NCBI GenBank assembly: GCA_016758965.1
Contig: JAEPRB010000115.1
Span: 1-64,000, forward strand
DNA from: Circinella minor
Lineage: Eukaryota > Mucoromycota > Mucoromycetes > Mucorales > Lichtheimiaceae
Direction of reading: 5' to 3'
Length of the DNA: 64,000 nt
Position 1 is the stretch's first letter. Each line of letters begins with the position of its first letter. The position numbers and the translations under genes were made by a program. Of the stretch, positions 36,120 to 49,953 are shown one piece after another. The notes below the pieces were generated by a model that was not told the DNA's origin, made no database searches, and saw nothing but the letters and a program-made list of their open reading frames with translations.

Positions 36120-39100
36120 TTATTGTTGTTGTTGTTGTTGTGATGATGATATTGATGATGATGATTCTTGTTCTACTTGTTGATTATATGTACATAGATT
36201 ATCTAACTGCATCATCATGTCCCACGCACTGGCAGCAGGATCCATTAATTCAAGTTCAACCACTACAATCCTTGGTTCTTTTACTATCGCCACATGTTTT
36301 TGACTGTCTATAGATACGGCGCGCAAATTCAATTGTTGCATAGTTGTTGCATCCTTTTTTAATTTAGCTGCTCGTTCAGAAGCAAATAGGGTATATATCT
36401 TGCCGGTACTTGTAACACGCCGACATAATTTAGGTAACGTGACCCCGCCTCTTAATAATTCTTGATCTTCTTCTGCCAAATGATCATAACCTTGTGGTTG
36501 CAAGTCTTCTCCTACATCTTCTTCTCCCGTAGTATAATGATTTTCTTGTTCATAATAACTGCTGTAAGTTACTTTTCCATATTCCAATACGGCCGTCTTA
36601 ATTCCATCCACAAGACTGTCTTGAATATTTAATAACTTGAACACAAGTCGTTCACCATCGAAATAAGCACGTGCTTGAAAAGTGCCATCCGATATAACAG
36701 CTAATGCATTTGCCGTAAATGAACGTTTAGCTTTTTTACATAAACGATAACATTTGTTGTCTTTAACGACTGTGCCACATTCACCACATTTCCACCATAA
36801 ATTAACACAAATAATGGATTTGATTGAACATATCGTCTTGAATACCAATGGGTCATAATAATCTACATCATCTGGTGATTTTATTGTATTATTATTATTA
36901 TTATTATTATTCCCGACTTTTCGATTCTTGATCAAATCCTGCAAATTCTTGGATGGGATATCTTTCGTTCGAATCATTTCGGATCGCGGATCAAGTTGCT
37001 CCGATACTTTTGCATAGCTACACGGTAACATTTGACACATTACCAAACCGGCATCTGACTTTTTCCGTACGAGGTGATAAAATGTAACCAAGGCGCCCGG
37101 GATCAACCCGAGAGGCCAAGTTCGATTCCATGCATCCATGTAAATATCTACTGTATCCAATTCATCCGTTTGCCTAACGCGAAAAAACAATTGGTTTCGT
37201 CCTGACTGTCCTGTACCAACACCAAATTCTTCAAATATTTGTCTTGCATTAGTATCTATAGCTCCTTTGGCTCTTGATGCTTGTTCTCGAAATCCCTTAT
37301 CGACAATGACACCTTGGACGTTAACTGTATCTTCAAAGAATCGTTTACCAATTTCCACCATGCTGGGTAGGCTATCATTGTCATTATCGTTGTTGTTGTT
37401 GACAAGTAGTGAACTTTTTTTTGGTGGCGTAGTTTTAATAATATCCTTAACTTGATATATCCGATCATTTGGTTTAGTAGAATATATTTGTTTGATAGCT
37501 GGTGGCATATATACTCCCGTAAGGTTGGTCGGTATAAATTCAATCATTCGTTGAGTTGGATGACTTGTAATTAATTGATGACGATCAGGATCAACAATGA
37601 GGGTCGGTGGAATAGGTGGTAATTTCATTTTTTTTGGATTATATTTGTCTGTTTCCACAACTTGAAATTCATCATTAATTTTGTCGTTGTTATTATTGTT
37701 GGTTAACAAGGCAAGAACAACCCAACATCCAGGATAGAGCTGGGGTAAATATCTTAAGCTAGTAGTTCGAGAGCTAAGTATAAGATGAACTTCTTGTGGA
37801 CGTTTATCTTGATTATTTTTATCATCAAGAACGACCGGATATCGAATTGCTTGAACGTGACTGATTAATTCAAATGAGTTGTCTTGTTGATATGATAATA
37901 TAGGTGGCTGAATTTCTAGTATATGTAACATAATTTGAGAGTTTGGATCTATATTATCACATTTGCTATCCTGTTGCTGTTGCTGTTGTTGTTGTGAATC
38001 ATCATTAGTATCAATATCCATTGGATCATTTTCGTGATCAGTGTGTTTTCGCTTAAATCCCTTTACTTTCATATAATCCACTTCTTCTGTAATCGACATT
38101 GATGTTCTTTTCACTGATTTGACCATAGCAACGTGTTTCAAATTCTTTATATCGCATACAATATAATTACAATCTAATAATACTCGAGATCCGCCTTCTT
38201 CTTGATAACCCAAATCTTCTTTTACCAATTCGAATTCTCGAATCCGATACAAATCCCCCAAATAAAGATCATAGGCTTCTTGAGCATTTTCAGATAAAAC
38301 CACCAGTGGTAACTTGCCCGTATCATCCAAAATGTACAACCGACCATCCGGCATTGCGTCCACAATTCCCATAATTACCAGATTCCGTTCCTTTTCATTA
38401 TGAAGCGCCATTGTCATATCCACTCGCAAATCTTCTCGTGAACTGCCACGTTCACCCGCATGTCTTGATAATTGCAATGTTCGTTCCTCATCCTCTAACA
38501 ACAATTTAACAATATCTGAGACATATGGATAACGTTTCAATTCCAATGAGCTTGCTCTTGTCTTGACTGTTGAACACGATTGCTCATGCTGAAAAATATC
38601 ATGATACCAGTCATTGCCGAATACAGGTTGTGTTGTTTTATTGATTTTGTTTGTGAAAACACGACATAGCCTGCGTAATAATTTAGCTGATAAAATCGAA
38701 TTTTTAAATTTGTGGATTAATGATGCTTGAATTTCCAATTTTTGAATTAATGAATCGAAATCGGCTTGAGTATTAATACATTCCTTGAATATAGGTCCAT
38801 AAAGTGATAATGACCACGGATTTGCTTCATGCCTAGTGTTGAAAGAGGAACATCTGATATGGGTTGGGAATTCAATGATTTGAATGTGTGTTTTTAAGCA
38901 TCCAACAAGAATGATGTGTGTCTTGTAATCACCCCGTTCCATGGTAGGCGCATTCCATATTTGCATAATGGTGGATCCACAACCAATGCCAAGCATATGG
39001 ACACAAGATAGTCGAATACGAGTGCCTTGACGATATGGATAAACAAGTGAGTAATCAGTATAATGAAATAAGCAGGTAATGACGTCGTGATCCAATTCGT

Positions 39101-40058
39101 ATACGCCGAATGATGGCTCAATGACTCTTGTAATTATGCCTTCATATGTTGTCATGCTCGTTGATTCTGCTGACCGTAAAATAGCTGGCGGTGGTAAAAA
39201 TAATTGCTTTTGTTTTTCATGTTGCTGTTCTATCCCTCCTTCTTCTTCATGTTCTTTTTCATCGTTATCATCTATTGGAGGTGATATTGTTTTGATTTGT
39301 TTGATTTTATCTTTATCTAATTGATAACATCGTGATTGATTTGAGACAAATTGAAGTGCACCACGTACTGGTTGATTATCGATTGTTATAGCTACCGTTT
39401 CCATATACATAAACACATACCAATGATCTGTTTGAAAGGTATGATACAAATGCAAAAGATCATCCCCTGTAAAAATTATCATGGTAGATGTGTCTCCTCG
39501 AAAACCTATCAGTTCAATGTAAAATTCTGCTGGTCTTCCTGGTATTAAATTACGAACTGGTTTTGAACTGACACGGCCAACGACATGAAGTGGTTCTTGC
39601 TTTTCTTGCTGGCAGGAGGATACTAAACAACGTTTATTTAATAATAATAAATCTTGGGTTGAAAATATCGACACGTCAGGAATGTTGGCAAGTAAATCGA
39701 TAGCGATCTGCTCGGTTTGGAGTATTTGTTGTAATGAAGAAAAAGCAAGATTGCCAATTGGATATATGTTGTTTAAGGATGCTTCGATCCACTCGATATT
39801 ATTATTATTATCGAGCTTAATATGATTCCATTGCGTAATTTGGACTATGGTATTAGCAAGTTCGTGATGAAATAAATCAACGCGTAGATATATGGAATCG
39901 TTGGTTGTCAAATCATTTAAAAATAAGGTCCCTTTTCGTCGTTTCGGATCAGGATTGTCGTGAGTGATAATGGTAAGTCGACCTACAATACTGGCTTTTG
40001 TTTGGTTTGAAGTTGTACTGATTTTGTTATTGCATACTTTTTGTATGGATAACAGCAT
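36120..40058 (-). CDS. Large OB-fold/zinc-ribbon protein, CTC1-like
   Basis: One uninterrupted 1312-aa frame, ATG at 40058. The architecture is a string of beta-rich segments typical of tandem OB folds (for example IVGRLTIITHDNP near the start, HVVGRVSSKPVRN, TRIRLSCVHMLGIGCGSTIMQIW, VIMGIVDAMPDGRLYILDD). Near residue 1088 is a zinc-ribbon-like CGEC, eight residues, CYRLC, followed by an OB-type strand set (DGTFQARAYFDGERLVFKLL). A C-terminal OB fold with an inserted zinc ribbon is seen in RPA70 and in CTC1, the scaffold of the telomeric CST complex; length and layout fit CTC1 best, but this is inference from fold signature. Low-complexity Asn/Gln insertions separate domains. It ends in Ser/Gln runs. 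It is intronless, unlike its neighbours. Confidence 0.55.
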   Translation of the reverse strand: MLLSIQKVCNNKISTTSNQTKASIVGRLTIITHDNPDPKRRKGTLFLNDLTTNDSIYLRVDLFHHELANTIVQITQWNHIKLDNNNNIEWIEASLNNIYPIGNLAFSSLQQILQTEQIAIDLLANIPDVSIFSTQDLLLLNKRCLVSSCQQEKQEPLHVVGRVSSKPVRNLIPGRPAEFYIELIGFRGDTSTMIIFTGDDLLHLYHTFQTDHWYVFMYMETVAITIDNQPVRGALQFVSNQSRCYQLDKDKIKQIKTISPPIDDNDEKEHEEEGGIEQQHEKQKQLFLPPPAILRSAESTSMTTYEGIITRVIEPSFGVYELDHDVITCLFHYTDYSLVYPYRQGTRIRLSCVHMLGIGCGSTIMQIWNAPTMERGDYKTHIILVGCLKTHIQIIEFPTHIRCSSFNTRHEANPWSLSLYGPIFKECINTQADFDSLIQKLEIQASLIHKFKNSILSAKLLRRLCRVFTNKINKTTQPVFGNDWYHDIFQHEQSCSTVKTRASSLELKRYPYVSDIVKLLLEDEERTLQLSRHAGERGSSREDLRVDMTMALHNEKERNLVIMGIVDAMPDGRLYILDDTGKLPLVVLSENAQEAYDLYLGDLYRIREFELVKEDLGYQEEGGSRVLLDCNYIVCDIKNLKHVAMVKSVKRTSMSITEEVDYMKVKGFKRKHTDHENDPMDIDTNDDSQQQQQQQQDSKCDNIDPNSQIMLHILEIQPPILSYQQDNSFELISHVQAIRYPVVLDDKNNQDKRPQEVHLILSSRTTSLRYLPQLYPGCWVVLALLTNNNNNDKINDEFQVVETDKYNPKKMKLPPIPPTLIVDPDRHQLITSHPTQRMIEFIPTNLTGVYMPPAIKQIYSTKPNDRIYQVKDIIKTTPPKKSSLLVNNNNDNDNDSLPSMVEIGKRFFEDTVNVQGVIVDKGFREQASRAKGAIDTNARQIFEEFGVGTGQSGRNQLFFRVRQTDELDTVDIYMDAWNRTWPLGLIPGALVTFYHLVRKKSDAGLVMCQMLPCSYAKVSEQLDPRSEMIRTKDIPSKNLQDLIKNRKVGNNNNNNNNTIKSPDDVDYYDPLVFKTICSIKSIICVNLWWKCGECGTVVKDNKCYRLCKKAKRSFTANALAVISDGTFQARAYFDGERLVFKLLNIQDSLVDGIKTAVLEYGKVTYSSYYEQENHYTTGEEDVGEDLQPQGYDHLAEEDQELLRGGVTLPKLCRRVTSTGKIYTLFASERAAKLKKDATTMQQLNLRAVSIDSQKHVAIVKEPRIVVVELELMDPAASAWDMMMQLDNLCTYNQQVEQESSSSISSSQQQQQQ

Positions 40059-40602
40059 AACTATAATTCATAAGATAGAAGCAAAAAAGAAAACGCGTGC
40101 GTATCCAACGCGAGGGAAGTAAAAAACAAAAACCAGACACCGAATTATATATTTTATTGATGTAAAGGGAGTTTGAAGCTTAAAGTTCTTATCCCTATTT
40201 TTGTTAATAAGTTTAATTAGCAATAATAACGGAAGCAGTATAATGATGATGCTATACTTGTGGTAATTATATGAATATGAATAAATATTAGGTGTAGCAC
40301 TATCATGGATGTTTTAAATACACATTTTTTAATATACGTTTCCTCGCTGTTTTTAATTGATAGTTAATTCTTCAGTCCGCAAAAAATTGTTAGTTCTTTT
40401 CTATGATAATAAATACTACTGATAACAGGAAACTTTTTAAAGTACGTAATGAAAAACTTATATTTTTAATTATTTATTTATTATTAACACTAAATATAAC
40501 ACTAGATTCAATATACAAAAAAAATCATATCTTGGTTTTCATTTCGTCCACAAACGAAAGAAATTATCATATCGACAATGATTATGTCTTCTTTTATCCA
40601 AT
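40059..40602. other. Spacer between CTC1-like and dioxygenase genes
   Basis: AT-rich spacer between two genes on the minus strand: promoter of the CTC1-like gene and 3' flank of the dioxygenase. No gene is seen. Confidence 0.5.
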
Positions 40603-42206
40603 TTAAGCCTTGTTCTTTTCAGCTTCTTCAGCCAAAGCTTCACGTCTGGATTTGCTCTTGGGATCAAAATAAGGACGTTCAGCTGATGGAGAAACACGAT
40701 AACCATGGCGAAGACCCTTACCACCGAAATAATCGTAAACAGGGTTATGATAAGTAACTCGATTATCCCAGACGGCTACTGTATCTTCTGTCCATTTGAA
40801 ACGAACTTGGAAATCAATACCACTTTCAATATGGTCAAACAAAAAGTTCAATACAGCGTCAGATTCACGTCGAGTGAAACCAACAATTTTTCGAGTGAAA
40901 CCACGATTAACGAACAACGATTTCCAACCAGTGACTGGATGAGTACGAATGACAGGATGAGCATTATCAGGAGCTTCACGTCGCAAGGGTTGACCAGTAG
41001 CACGAGCTGTTTCACGATGAACATCACCACTATGAATAGCTTCAAGACCTTCCAAGAAAGTCTTCCATGCAGGAGAAAGACGATCATAAGCTTCGTATCC
41101 ACTTGCTATTATAGTTAAAAAGAAAAAAAATACTATTAGATGGACCTGAAAAATGATATAAACCTTCCCTTCATATTTTTGTTAAACACAAGCACAATTG
41201 TATAATATACACTACCCCACAAGGTATCGCCTCCAGCTTCTCCAGGAAGTGTATCAATCTTGAGGAAAGCAAGACCTCCGGGTTGGAGTTCATAACTAAC
41301 GTCGCTATGCCATCCGTCACCAGGACTTCTGTAGCTAAGACGTTCACGGATTTGAGGTTTTTCATGTTCGATGTGGAGAATCAAAACCTAATAAAAAAAG
41401 CCTATGTTGGTATTTTATATAGATATATAATTTATTTGAAGATAATTCATAATGATATAGCTACTACTTACTTCATTAACATGAGGAGGATGACCGCCAA
41501 CGTTATGGCTATAAAAAATAGTAGAAAGTAATTATATATTAGTGTTGTTCTGATTTTTATTTCATTGTTGTTTTAAATTCAAAGAGTATTATTGAGAACA
41601 GTATTTACATATGCAATGGACCTATTGAGAATATTATAATAGAAATATAAGTATGGATTACATATAATTGGCTTTCTATAAAAACTACTTATGCTTACCG
41701 TAGTGACGACCAAGATCTAATGACTTCTTAACGCGAATGTCTTGATCCTTGAAGAAGACAACACCACGACGGGCAACAAGTAATGCCAAATCATTCTTTT
41801 GTTGTTCAGTCAAGTTTGAGAGTTGAATACCATGAACTTCAGTGCCAATATGAGGCGTAAGATCTTGAATCTTTTCAGCATTGTCATAAATGGATGCAAG
41901 CTTGGGATCGGCCAAGTGACCAGCATCCTTGTGCTCATAAGGTTGCAAAGGAGGATACTATTTATATATATAAAGATATTGCATTCATAAGTATACAAAT
42001 ATAAATATATGTTGAGTATGTTTAAATAAATATAATTAATATTATTAACAAAAAATAACAATGGAACATACGTAGACTTCGGGATAAACTTGATAGCTAC
42101 CCTTTTCACGAACAACTTGCTTTAAGTCAAGGTTCTCAAGGTACTCGGCAAGTTGCTCGGGGTTCTTGGGGTCAATGGTTTCTGGGTCAACAACGTTTGG
42201 AGGCAT
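40603..42206 (-). CDS. TauD/TfdA-family alpha-ketoglutarate dioxygenase (JLP1-like)
   Basis: Six exons: 42206-42072, 41957-41699, 41621-41609, 41508-41472, 41387-41216, 41105-40603; phases agree and the product is 372 aa. Fe(II)/2-oxoglutarate enzymes of this family release sulfite from taurine or alkylsulfonates. Seen motifs: GTEVHGIQLSNL near the N-terminus, ARRGVVFFKDQD, the iron-binding HSDVSYE (His about 173, Asp about 175), PGGLAFLKIDTLPGEAGGDT, WDNRVTYHNPVYDY, and LRHGYRVS with the distal His (about 339) and the Arg that binds the cosubstrate carboxylate. All catalytic residues are present. It has a 13-nt microexon (GPLHI). Codon choice is more C-rich than in its neighbours, suggesting strong expression. 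Yeast JLP1-like sulfonate use is the best guess for substrate. Confidence 0.92.
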
Positions 42207-45200
42207 GTTTTAATATGAAGAAAGAGTAAAGTAAATTGATTATAATATAGTAATTCCTTCAGAGATTGAAGGGTATTTATACGTTTTTTTTTGTTCAAAT
42301 AACACACTCGTGATTGTAGATTGCGACAAATTACACACAATTATTGCGCCAGTCTTGAAGAATATTATTTACTACTTTTAGTATCATACTTTATTATAAT
42401 CAAGTAATGAGTCTGTATATGGTATACTTTATTCTAATGGTGTAAATCATGAAAATTATCGCGTCTTTTTTTTTTTTGCTCATCTCGATTTTTGTGAGCT
42501 TTTCTTTTTTTGGGTGTGTGGGGAAATCTTAGAAGTATGTTATTCATATCCGTGCACACAGCAATATACTTTATTTTATTATGTTGCTATGGTTGCTGTT
42601 GTTTGTTGTTCCTGAGTGATAATCTTTTTTTTACGTAGATAAAATTATTGATGGGTACGTTCATATGGAACGAAAGAACGAATACGCCTTTTGTAAGACA
42701 AGTTGCATAATTCTTTGATCTTTTTTTCTCATTCACTAAATGCTTATGAAGATAATGAAACCAAATATACAAAAATAATAACAATTATACTAAATACGTT
42801 TTATTTTTACCATTGCAACGGTATATAGGTATGAATATTATGTGATCAGTCTAACAGGTTCTTTTATTTTTAACCAATGGGAATTTTGATTTATGTTGAA
42901 GTTCAACGTTCCTATGCATTACATATACGTATTCCTGGTTTTTTTCTCGTTCTTCTTTTCTGGAATATTATTAAATTGAGCGTATAATATAGTAAAGTTG
43001 TATTTATATTAATATAATTTATATATTATATTGTAGATAGAAGTTCAGTATGCAATACTGAATATTAATTATCGATGTATCTATATTGTTGTCAAGTTTT
43101 AATAATTGCATGAAACGCGCGGCGATGATCCTCCGAATCCAAGGAATTTTTGTCCCACCATGCAGATGACCTAGCACGCAATATACCCAAAATTTTGCAC
43201 CCGTCTCTTTTTTTTGTATTATTTTTTTTAAGACTCCAACTATTAATATTGATAAAAGATAAAGAAAGGTCTCTCAATGGCTCGTCAATTTAAATATTGT
43301 TTTATTCATTTTTGAATTTGATATACTATAATAATGAGGAAAAAAATAACATAGTATAATGATTACGAGTATATTCTTATAGGTGATCAGTCGCTACAAC
43401 AAAGGTTTCTAATAATACTAATAATGAGTTCCAAGTTTATTTATGCAAGTTGTAGGTGATGATAATAAAAAGCTCTGCTACAAAAGTTTATCCCGAAAGT
43501 AATAATTGGGGAAAAAGAATAGCCAAGGGGATAAATTAACCCGGCTAATGAACATCAACATAATCACAAAAATGATGCAACCTTTGAGTAATATATAGCC
43601 ATCACGAACATCTAAAACTATAATAAAATAATAAATAGTTCTTTTTTTTATAGCTATACCATACTATCTTTTTCATTTATTGATACACATGCTAAATTTT
43701 GAAACATTACGTATTTAATGAATATGCGTATTTTATATTTGATTAATTTATTTTATCGTTAAGGTGGATAAAGCTTATATAGCTTAATCACATTCATTAG
43801 TACACAATTTCCAATTGGTAAAATAATAAAGTTTTAAAATAATTAGTAATCATTATCAACATGCTTACTCAATATTTCTACTATTATATACTGTATTGTT
43901 TATTAGTTGTAGAAAAGAAAGCACTTTTAATTTGATGAGTATAATACTAATAATATGGCACAATATAAAAAAGATATGCTCCAGCTAATAATAATTATCA
44001 CATTTATAAATGTTCATAAAGTAATCATTAGTTACAAGAATAACTAATGATTCAGCCTGTAAATTTAATGTAGTCTTGCAATGGTTGCTCTTTTTTACTC
44101 CAATTGAATAAGAAAAGATTACACAGTATGGTATTTGTACATAGGTACATTTTTAACTATACCACATTATTATTATTTATTCGAGGCTTTACTTTAATGT
44201 ATTGTACATTAGCCTGTCCACTTTTAAAAAAATAGCACACTTTTTTATATTCTATATTTTATTTTATAATGATAAACGGATGTCAGTTAATCTTTTTTAT
44301 AACAGTCCTCACAGTTATTATTATTATTTTCGTTCATTTTGCTACAGTATACCCAACTTCGATCATATTCTATATTAACATTCTAGTTAACTATGACTTC
44401 TACTTTATAATTAAATAAAAAATATTATACTTGTTATGATTTCTACTGAAGCAATAGAATACGTAATAATTTTGTTCCATGTGCAAAAGTTTGGATTAAT
44501 ATAATAAGTCCTTATTTGCACAAAGAAACATACTTTCTTTTACTAAAAATATCACTAGTTTAAACTATTGCGATTAACATTATAATGTAAAAATATAATG
44601 CCGTGTATCTTTTTTATGCAATATTGCATCGAAAAAAAGTAAGAATATTACAGTTTTAATATCTATTAAAAACTACAAAACAGACTGCAAATTTGATTTG
44701 CAACTCGATTTGCAGTCTTCGCTGCACTCGCTCTAAGATATAATTTTTTGTAGAGCGGAAAGTGAAACTAGCCTCTTAGAAGACGCACTCTGCGCATTAA
44801 TTCCGTTCTTTTTATTTCTTGTTTGCAACCTTATTTTTTAAAATGAGCTATGGTGCTGAACATACTCTACAAGTTATTATTATCATTTTTTGTTATAAAT
44901 AAGTAGCAAATGTCTTTGCGGGGGTTGTTGAAAAGTATTATGCTGTAAGATTCATTTGAACAGAGTCATAAAATTTCAAAGAAGAAAATGAAACAATAAG
45001 AAAAGGTAAACTGATCTTTTAAAAACACGAAACGCGTTGACACGTTTCTTTTTTTTTTTTCTTGTTCGCATGGTTACCATTGTCATAATAAAAATTACCA
45101 TAACAACATAGTTTAGGTAAATTCAAACAATAATAGAAAGCTGTGGATACTAATTTGAATATATAATTACTTTTCTATACTATTAGACAAAACAGTCCAC

Positions 45201-45370
45201 TGGTTGATCTACTTAAAAACCTTCCTGGTTTATTCTTAACGAATGTCATTTATTTTAGACCTTGTAAGTTACTAAAGAGCATTTTGAGCAAGAATTAACT
45301 TGTATTTTTCTTTGGCATTTACAAATGATGCAATTAACACAAATAGACTAATTGAATATGTGCTATTGTA
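42207..45370. other. Gene desert
   Basis: 3.2 kb of AT-rich sequence with no supported gene. A perfect 11-bp inverted repeat at 44682-44718 is listed separately. Open frames are short and motif-free. Confidence 0.5.
44682..44718. repeat. Inverted repeat, 11-bp arms
   Basis: AGACTGCAAAT at 44682-44692 pairs perfectly with ATTTGCAGTCT at 44708-44718; the loop is 15 nt. It could fold as a hairpin in RNA or mark the end of a small mobile remnant; no flanking duplication was spotted. Confidence 0.7.
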
Positions 45371-46435
45371 TTTATTTTATTTTAGCAAAGCGATAATGAC
45401 AATGGACCTGGTCGACCTTATATATTTTGCTGTTCTTGGTTTTTTTTGGGTAATAAGAACAGTGTCTTGTAGAAATGACCCGTTTGTTCTTTTAATAAGA
45501 AAGGGAATGATCTTTGTCTAAAAGGTTGTTTTTTTTTTGTTAGAATGAAGCAATTGGTATAACTTCAAGACGCTGCACATTGACTGTCACTGGTTTTTCC
45601 ATCGGATACCTATTGGATGGCTTTTCTTGGCGAAGGAGCTCGGTTATCACTGTTTTTTTTTTTGTATTAGTTAACTAATTGAAATATATGATGTGTTGTT
45701 CTATTTTTATAGTAAACCAGTTATGGGAAACCGAAGCAACCAACGACCTGGCCAAATCGTGTGTGGATCTACTGTTCTCAGTTTCTTTGGGGGTGTCAAG
45801 GACGACGTGGTGTTGAAGTACTCTTCTTTGTGTTTCATCTTAAGAATAATCTCTCTTGAGGTTGTTTCTTACTTGAACTTCTGCGATCTTTTGGACATTG
45901 CTCCAGTGGTCCTTTTGGACTATACGGATCAGGTAAATCTTGAAAAATGTTTTCAAGCGTGAAATCGAGTTTTAGTCTTATTTTTTAAAAATCATTGAAA
46001 CAATTTGCTCAGTGTATTTCTCTACCAACACAATACTAATTAAAAACATATGTTGTACTGTCCTTATTTTTTTTTAGTAGAACAAAGAAGACATAAATAA
46101 TAATAAAAGCACCCAAGCGACTTAACCGATTTTGTTTGACACCTCTGGTCCCAATTTCTTGGGCCTTGTGCATGAGAGGTTGGGATAAGAGGAGACTTAC
46201 GCTGTACTATCTTGGTATTCCGATAAGAAGCTGATCTCCGTGCGTGAGGTTATGAGTCTTATTGGAATGATCGAGCGGGGCATCTTCTGTGAGGTACGTT
46301 CGTATTGTTCATAGTTGGGGGACCATGTCGCTTGGGATTGCTTTATGCTTGGACCTTAACCAGATTGGCGTATTGGCGGATATACCCCATGATGGAGTAG
46401 TACGTACGTGCTACTTTGCTCCAAGTATCGAATAA
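45371..46435 (+). pseudogene. Broken coding segments leading into repeat copy B
   Basis: Forward-strand pieces look coding: 45711-45932 (NRSNQRPGQIVCGSTVLSFF and DIAPVVLLDYTDQ, bounded by TATAG and GTAAAT) and about 46190-46305 (YAVLSWYSDKKLISVREVMS). A further piece runs about 46385-46436. They are separated by intron-like gaps and in-frame stops. The KLISVREVMSLIGMIERG string resembles the linker after the reverse transcriptase in some retroelements, which is a weak hint only. The segment runs straight into copy B of the dispersed repeat, so both probably belong to one unit whose 5' part is missing from copy A because the window begins there. Confidence 0.35.
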
Positions 46436-47180
46436 TAAGGGCGTACATTGATTGGCGATTGGGCTTCAAGAGCCACAAAGCGGTAAGATATAAATAATAT
46501 CTTTTTAAGAAAAAAAAAAGACAGTTTATTTACTTGTGTTGGAATACTAATATAATTTGGATCTTTTATTATATCAAGTGTGCCTGCTAGGAGAAGCAGC
46601 CATATCAGGATCCTGGGGAACGACAAGGGAAAATAGCGGGTGGGGTAACTGGACTTGGGTGGTCTACCGTCCTTTGGTGTCTTTGGGTGATAAACGGCTA
46701 TTAATCATCATTTTGATGATAATAAAGAGGTAAGATAAAACATAATATAAATAGGCATTTATGTTACAATGTTTACTTCATAGTGTGAATCGTTTACTAA
46801 CGAGGTGTAACATCTTTTGTAGAGAAGCGCTCGTCAATAACAAATCAAACAATTTTTCACGGTGATCTTTGTGTAGTGATTCGCTTCGCTCATGGATCAT
46901 TAGTAACTACTATACGTTTTTAATCTGTTATCAAGAATACAAGGATATGATACTATCTACTAATGACAGCCATACGTTCTTTTATATGGTGTAATCTATT
47001 CTGTGGTTTGACACAGCTGCCTTTTCAACACTCATTTAATCAAAATATCATATTCCATATTATTTCATTATTATATATTATTTGCTTTGTAAAATCTTAT
47101 AATAAATAAAAAATGCACTAAAATATATAATTGTTGGTCTGACTACAGAATGAAAAAAAAACATCCAATTGATTATAATA
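46436..47180 (+). repeat. Dispersed repeat, copy B
   Basis: Partner of copy A at 1-740. It contains the exon-like block after TATATCAAG (46581 to about 46692), identical to copy A, and the more diverged intron-like block before it. Downstream similarity decays gradually, sharing GTTACAATG, GTGAATCGTTTACTAACGAGG and TCTGACTACAGAAT. Confidence 0.8.
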
Positions 47181-48140
47181 AAGATTCGACGTTCACAATT
47201 TTGCTGGAAGTATTTGAATCTGAAAGGATGTATCTTTAGCAATACTAAAGAATTGTTCACAGCAGACAATATGGATAACGATTTTTTTAAAAAAAAAAAT
47301 TATATCAGTTGTCTAATATAAAAAGATTACGGAATGTTATTGCTGGACCATGCCATAATGATATTTTTCTAAACAATTGAACAGGAGTGCCGCAAATAAA
47401 AAAAATTGTTAAGTAGCTAATTTTTGGAGGAATTATATTGGATTTCATATACAGAGAAAGTATAAGGCAACATACTCTTAAATGATTCTGAGCCAATAAC
47501 ATTGTTACTTACTGCTTAATCAATATTTTTATATATCTAAAATAAAGCCAATAACAACATAAAAAAAATTACATGCCATGTTCGTGAAGAGCACTTAATC
47601 ATTTGCGTTACTTTATATACTCTTCCATATATTTCAATAATGGTTACTTCAATCCTCCTATAGATAGCAATATTATGTCATATATCCCAGTTCTAAAAGT
47701 CACTGTATAGAAATAAGTCTATCGTTATTATTTTATGTGTAAAAATGCCGGTACCAAATGCGAATTGTCGAAGAAAGAAAAATTCAGTGATTTTCTTAGT
47801 TATCATTATCAAAAGTACAATCCCATCTACTCTTTTGCTTCCTCCTATCTCTTCCTTACAACTTTTCTTCTTGTTTTTCACTTCATCATATATGTATATA
47901 TATTCGATAATTCAAATAATTTTAGAAAATCATATCATCCATAGTAGCTATGTTGTTAGGGTAATAATATCAAATAAGTCCAAAAAACATAATCATGTTG
48001 TTAGAAATTGGGAAGGGGAGGTCCTATGGATTCTTGAGAGCGAAAAGAAGAAGAGAGATTTGTTTATGGTGAAAGTTTGTGGGAAATAAAAAAAAAAAAG
48101 GAAGTCGTTTTGTATGGTTTTATTTTGGTTATAAAAAGAT
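47181..48140. other. Spacer, 3' flank of proteasome gene
   Basis: AT-rich sequence with short open frames lacking motifs or splice structure. No gene is supported. Confidence 0.5.

Positions 48141-49953
<1,813 letters not shown>

Noticed and set aside
37100..37140. B-box-like GTTCGATTCC
   Set aside because: Lies in the coding frame of the 1312-aa protein and no cloverleaf can be built around it.
43092..43277. 61-aa minus frame over a slightly GC-richer patch
   Set aside because: No recognisable motif, no splice links and an A/T-run start; could be regulatory but cannot be supported as a gene.
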